In this document: positions 63,201 to 64,000 of the stretch, in pieces
How positions within the stretch are numbered: position 1 is the stretch's first letter
Layout: each line of letters opens with the position of its first letter
Source of the DNA: Bacteroidota bacterium
Lineage (GTDB): Bacteria; Bacteroidota; Bacteroidia; CAIKAF01
NCBI GenBank assembly: GCA_023432985.1
Contig: JAEZEQ010000004.1
Coordinates: 27,310 to 91,309 of the forward strand
DNA length: 64,000 bases
Direction: 5' to 3'
Notes under the pieces: generated by a model
The model's input: only the letters and a program-made list of their open reading frames with translations
Database searches by the model: none
What the model was told of the DNA's origin: nothing
Program-made: the position numbers and the translations under genes

Positions 63201-63610
63201 TGTGGAGTTTTGGAGATGGAGCCACGAATACTTCTACGAGTCCGCAGCATACCTATTCAGCAGGTGGCACATACCAGGTTCGCGTTATAGTAACCGGTCC
63301 TTGCGGGGTCGATACATTGTATACGACAGTTAGCCCATTCTTTTCATTAGAAAACCATCAAACAAATTTAGGAATACAGATATATCCTAACCCGACGAAT
63401 GATATTTTCATGATAGAAAGCAATTCCATTTCAGAAGTAGATCAAATCAAAATCACCGATATGTTAGGCAAAACCGTCTATGTAGACGGTAAGGGATCTG
63501 CTTTGCCGGAAAGCATATCTACCAAATCACTCAATCTGGATTCGGGTATTTATTTCATAACAATACATTCTTCAAACATAAGTAACACATTCAAGTTGAT
63601 TGTCAATTAA
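60290..63610 (+). CDS. T9SS surface protein: beta-helix, Ig-like/PKD modules, sorting domain
   Basis: An 1106-residue secreted protein; the ATG at 60290 gives the signal peptide MKSLKITGILVLLFMAIPFA (cut after AKAQ). Residues about 25-500 look like a right-handed parallel beta-helix (repeated short Asn/Thr-rich coils, YNTIEYCDIT, YNNTIKMGG). Then three Ig-like plus PKD modules follow (about 503-672, 673-847, 848-1013); the PKD parts carry WDLGNGQTS, WDFGDGASS and WSFGDGATN. A T9SS type A domain ends the protein (IQIYPNPTNDIFMIES ... SNTFKLIVN). Adhesin or polysaccharide-binding are plausible roles. Confidence 0.92.
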   Translation: MKSLKITGILVLLFMAIPFAKAQTNSVEVKDGLGAVISSHNSITAALASIPLSISQPYIIELTSSYTAANESYPITLLARSGASATNTITIRPAAGAGAKNLSSANQIFHFNDADYVYIDGREGGVGTASSLTIMCTATGSTSTILFDNGATYNKVSYCTIFHGSSSSAGRGVHFSTSVSNPSGNSYNTIEYCDITGGRYRINSSGTAANPNRKNTIKSVNIMNITFAGIWAQANTAGLVVDSCTFQNTTSTGNSGYFILFDSQLDTAIIRNSTFKDLQLSTQSSNAPSIYFRTGVSGNCYSIIYNNFISYEQGNTSATNLSGISFEGTNGYSSQIYNNTIKMGGVMGSVGTSGNVVSTCLKVSTTNASTLDIKNNLFLNTRSGGNSGVLHTAMNFTNTATPINADYNTYNSTQGTLIRYGTTNYTNLATWQGFVPAGNEQNSNTTVVQTTSGSDLHLAGSSIGDLSLIGSPISFITSDIDGQLRNPAMPYRGADEAAPFQTNCSGNPGSGSTTASQVEVCMNGTSNLGISGIFTTLPDLTFQWQSSPDNITYTNIAGANADTYQATITGDMWYRVYVTCTTSALTDTMSPIQIQLLNPPTVGGISVSNVGDTYTYTATGVTGTVTNYLWDLGNGQTSTSASPVITYTSGGPLTVSVTVSNACGTDVYTTTVQVGCSGTPPLGTVVSSTLSACVNSAINLSLTGIVGSTLGLTYQWESSTDGINFTPIPGATNPNFITQITQNTFYRCVITCSNSGLSITTADVEVTILPAPTVSAITFTNTNNQYDFSGSGITGNPNVYSWDFGDGASSTDVNPTHTYTLAGTYTVTLTVTNSCGSATETITVNVGCTGPANNATTISSALNVCLGDPITLSLGGLNAQEALTYTYQWQSSADGVNYTDISGATNSTYSTTVGSDKYYRCMITCPQYTATASLPVSLNQQFLPAGTTIHVTSNGLVHNFSLGLTGNFSYMWSFGDGATNTSTSPQHTYSAGGTYQVRVIVTGPCGVDTLYTTVSPFFSLENHQTNLGIQIYPNPTNDIFMIESNSISEVDQIKITDMLGKTVYVDGKGSALPESISTKSLNLDSGIYFITIHSSNISNTFKLIVN

Positions 63611-63630
63611 TTCGATTTGCATTAAAGAAA

Positions 63631-63657
63631 AGCCTCGTAAACAACGAGGCTTTTTTT
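63631..63657 (+). terminator. Terminator of the surface protein gene
   Basis: Perfect 8-bp stem AGCCTCGT/ACGAGGCT (63631-63638 with 63644-63651), loop AAACA, then a T run. Confidence 0.9.
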
Positions 63658-64000
63658 ATGTATAGGAGTTGTTTACTGCTAAATGTAATGTTGGACGAAG
63701 TTCATTGTTTCGGGGTAGTTCGGACTCAAATTTGAAATTTACGATTATAAAAAAATCACAATAAAAAAGTCTTAAAATCATTTATACAAGCCGCCGCAAG
63801 GCGGAGTGAAAAAGTAAGGAGGGAGCGTACTAAAGGTACGTGACCGACGCACTTTTTTGCTCCAACGCAGCGCGGCGCAGCAGAAAATATTTTATCTACC
63901 CCATAGGGCTATTAGAATTCCGTTTCCCGATAGAAAATTATTTTCTTAATTGCTTTTCCTTGATGAAAAGCAACAAAAATCAAGCGCTGCGGAAGTTTTG
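63658..64000. other. Non-coding region at the right edge
   Basis: No credible gene is visible on either strand in these 343 bases. It holds the structured element at 63791-63862, a GC-rich stretch (CGCAGCGCGGCGCAGC, 63865-63880) and two mutually exclusive hairpins near 63951-63984. The sequence continues beyond the window. Confidence 0.6.
63791..63862. repeat. Structured palindromic intergenic element
   Basis: Hairpin CCGCC-GCAA-GGCGG (63791-63804, a GNRA-type loop) is followed by a 12-bp stem with two G-T pairs (63804-63815 with 63851-63862) that encloses a second hairpin CGTAC/GTACG (63826-63840). It lies in non-coding DNA and is GC-rich against an AT-rich background. Resembles dispersed REP-like elements of Bacteroidota, but a genome search is needed to show it is repeated. 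Confidence 0.55.

Overview
The window is chromosomal DNA of a Bacteroidota bacterium. Supporting signs are the AT-rich sequence, type IX secretion (T9SS) C-terminal sorting domains on two large secreted proteins, the gliding genes gldA, gldF and gldG, families largely confined to this phylum (DUF5723, DUF5683, DUF4340 next to gldG, GWxTD, a DUF6340-like lipoprotein), a short archaeal-type ProS, and many promoter boxes of the phylum type TAnnTTTG. I cannot place it below phylum. Nearly all of the sequence is ordinary, densely packed core genome; I see no prophage, insertion sequence, CRISPR array, rRNA or tRNA.

Layout. 1-1.3 kb: 3' part of a TPR/coiled-coil protein with an 87-bp tandem repeat. 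1.3-5.2 kb (-): a pair of M16 peptidases and a MATE exporter. 5.2-6.5 kb (+): TlpA-like thioredoxin and a DtxR-like regulator that lacks several expected metal ligands. 6.5-13.6 kb (-): rarA, then a lipoprotein, a DUF5723 barrel, a T9SS cargo protein and a GT39-like membrane enzyme. 13.7-15.2 kb (+): gldA and a heme-binding lipoprotein. 15.3-16.6 kb (-): citrate synthase. 16.7-24.3 kb (+): rpsO, pnp, coaD, a cysteine-less thioredoxin-fold protein, GWxTD protein, ureohydrolase, DUF983. 24.3-27.3 kb (-): yebC-like gene, obgE, an unknown secreted protein, PAP2 phosphatase. 27.4-32.7 kb (+): gldF, gldG, DUF4340, dnaN, nth. 32.7-38.7 kb: SUI1/YciH, a biotin carrier with a small kinase, a ZIP-like transporter with a Fur regulator, a CorC-like protein, DUF2079. 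38.7-42.6 kb: VanY-like peptidase, then discoidin lipoprotein, ruvX, def, TPR lipoprotein. 42.6-47.1 kb (-): surface and outer-membrane proteins. 47.2-55.7 kb: proS, UPF0173 hydrolase, PAS-LuxR regulator, argS, FAD oxidase, J-domain protein, CaCA antiporter. 55.7-58 kb (-): parA-parB-DUF5683. 58-63.6 kb (+): FMN reductase, DoxX-like protein, a Tat-signal orphan and an 1106-residue T9SS surface protein. 63.6-64 kb: non-coding, with a folded palindromic element.

The most general unexplained signal is promoter placement. For at least seven genes the -7 box ends only 3-4 bases before the start codon, which predicts leaderless mRNAs. Other points worth attention are the altered DtxR-like regulator, the dnaN terminator that runs up to the nth start codon, a tandemly duplicated promoter box before an orphan Tat-signal protein, and the structured repeat at the right edge.
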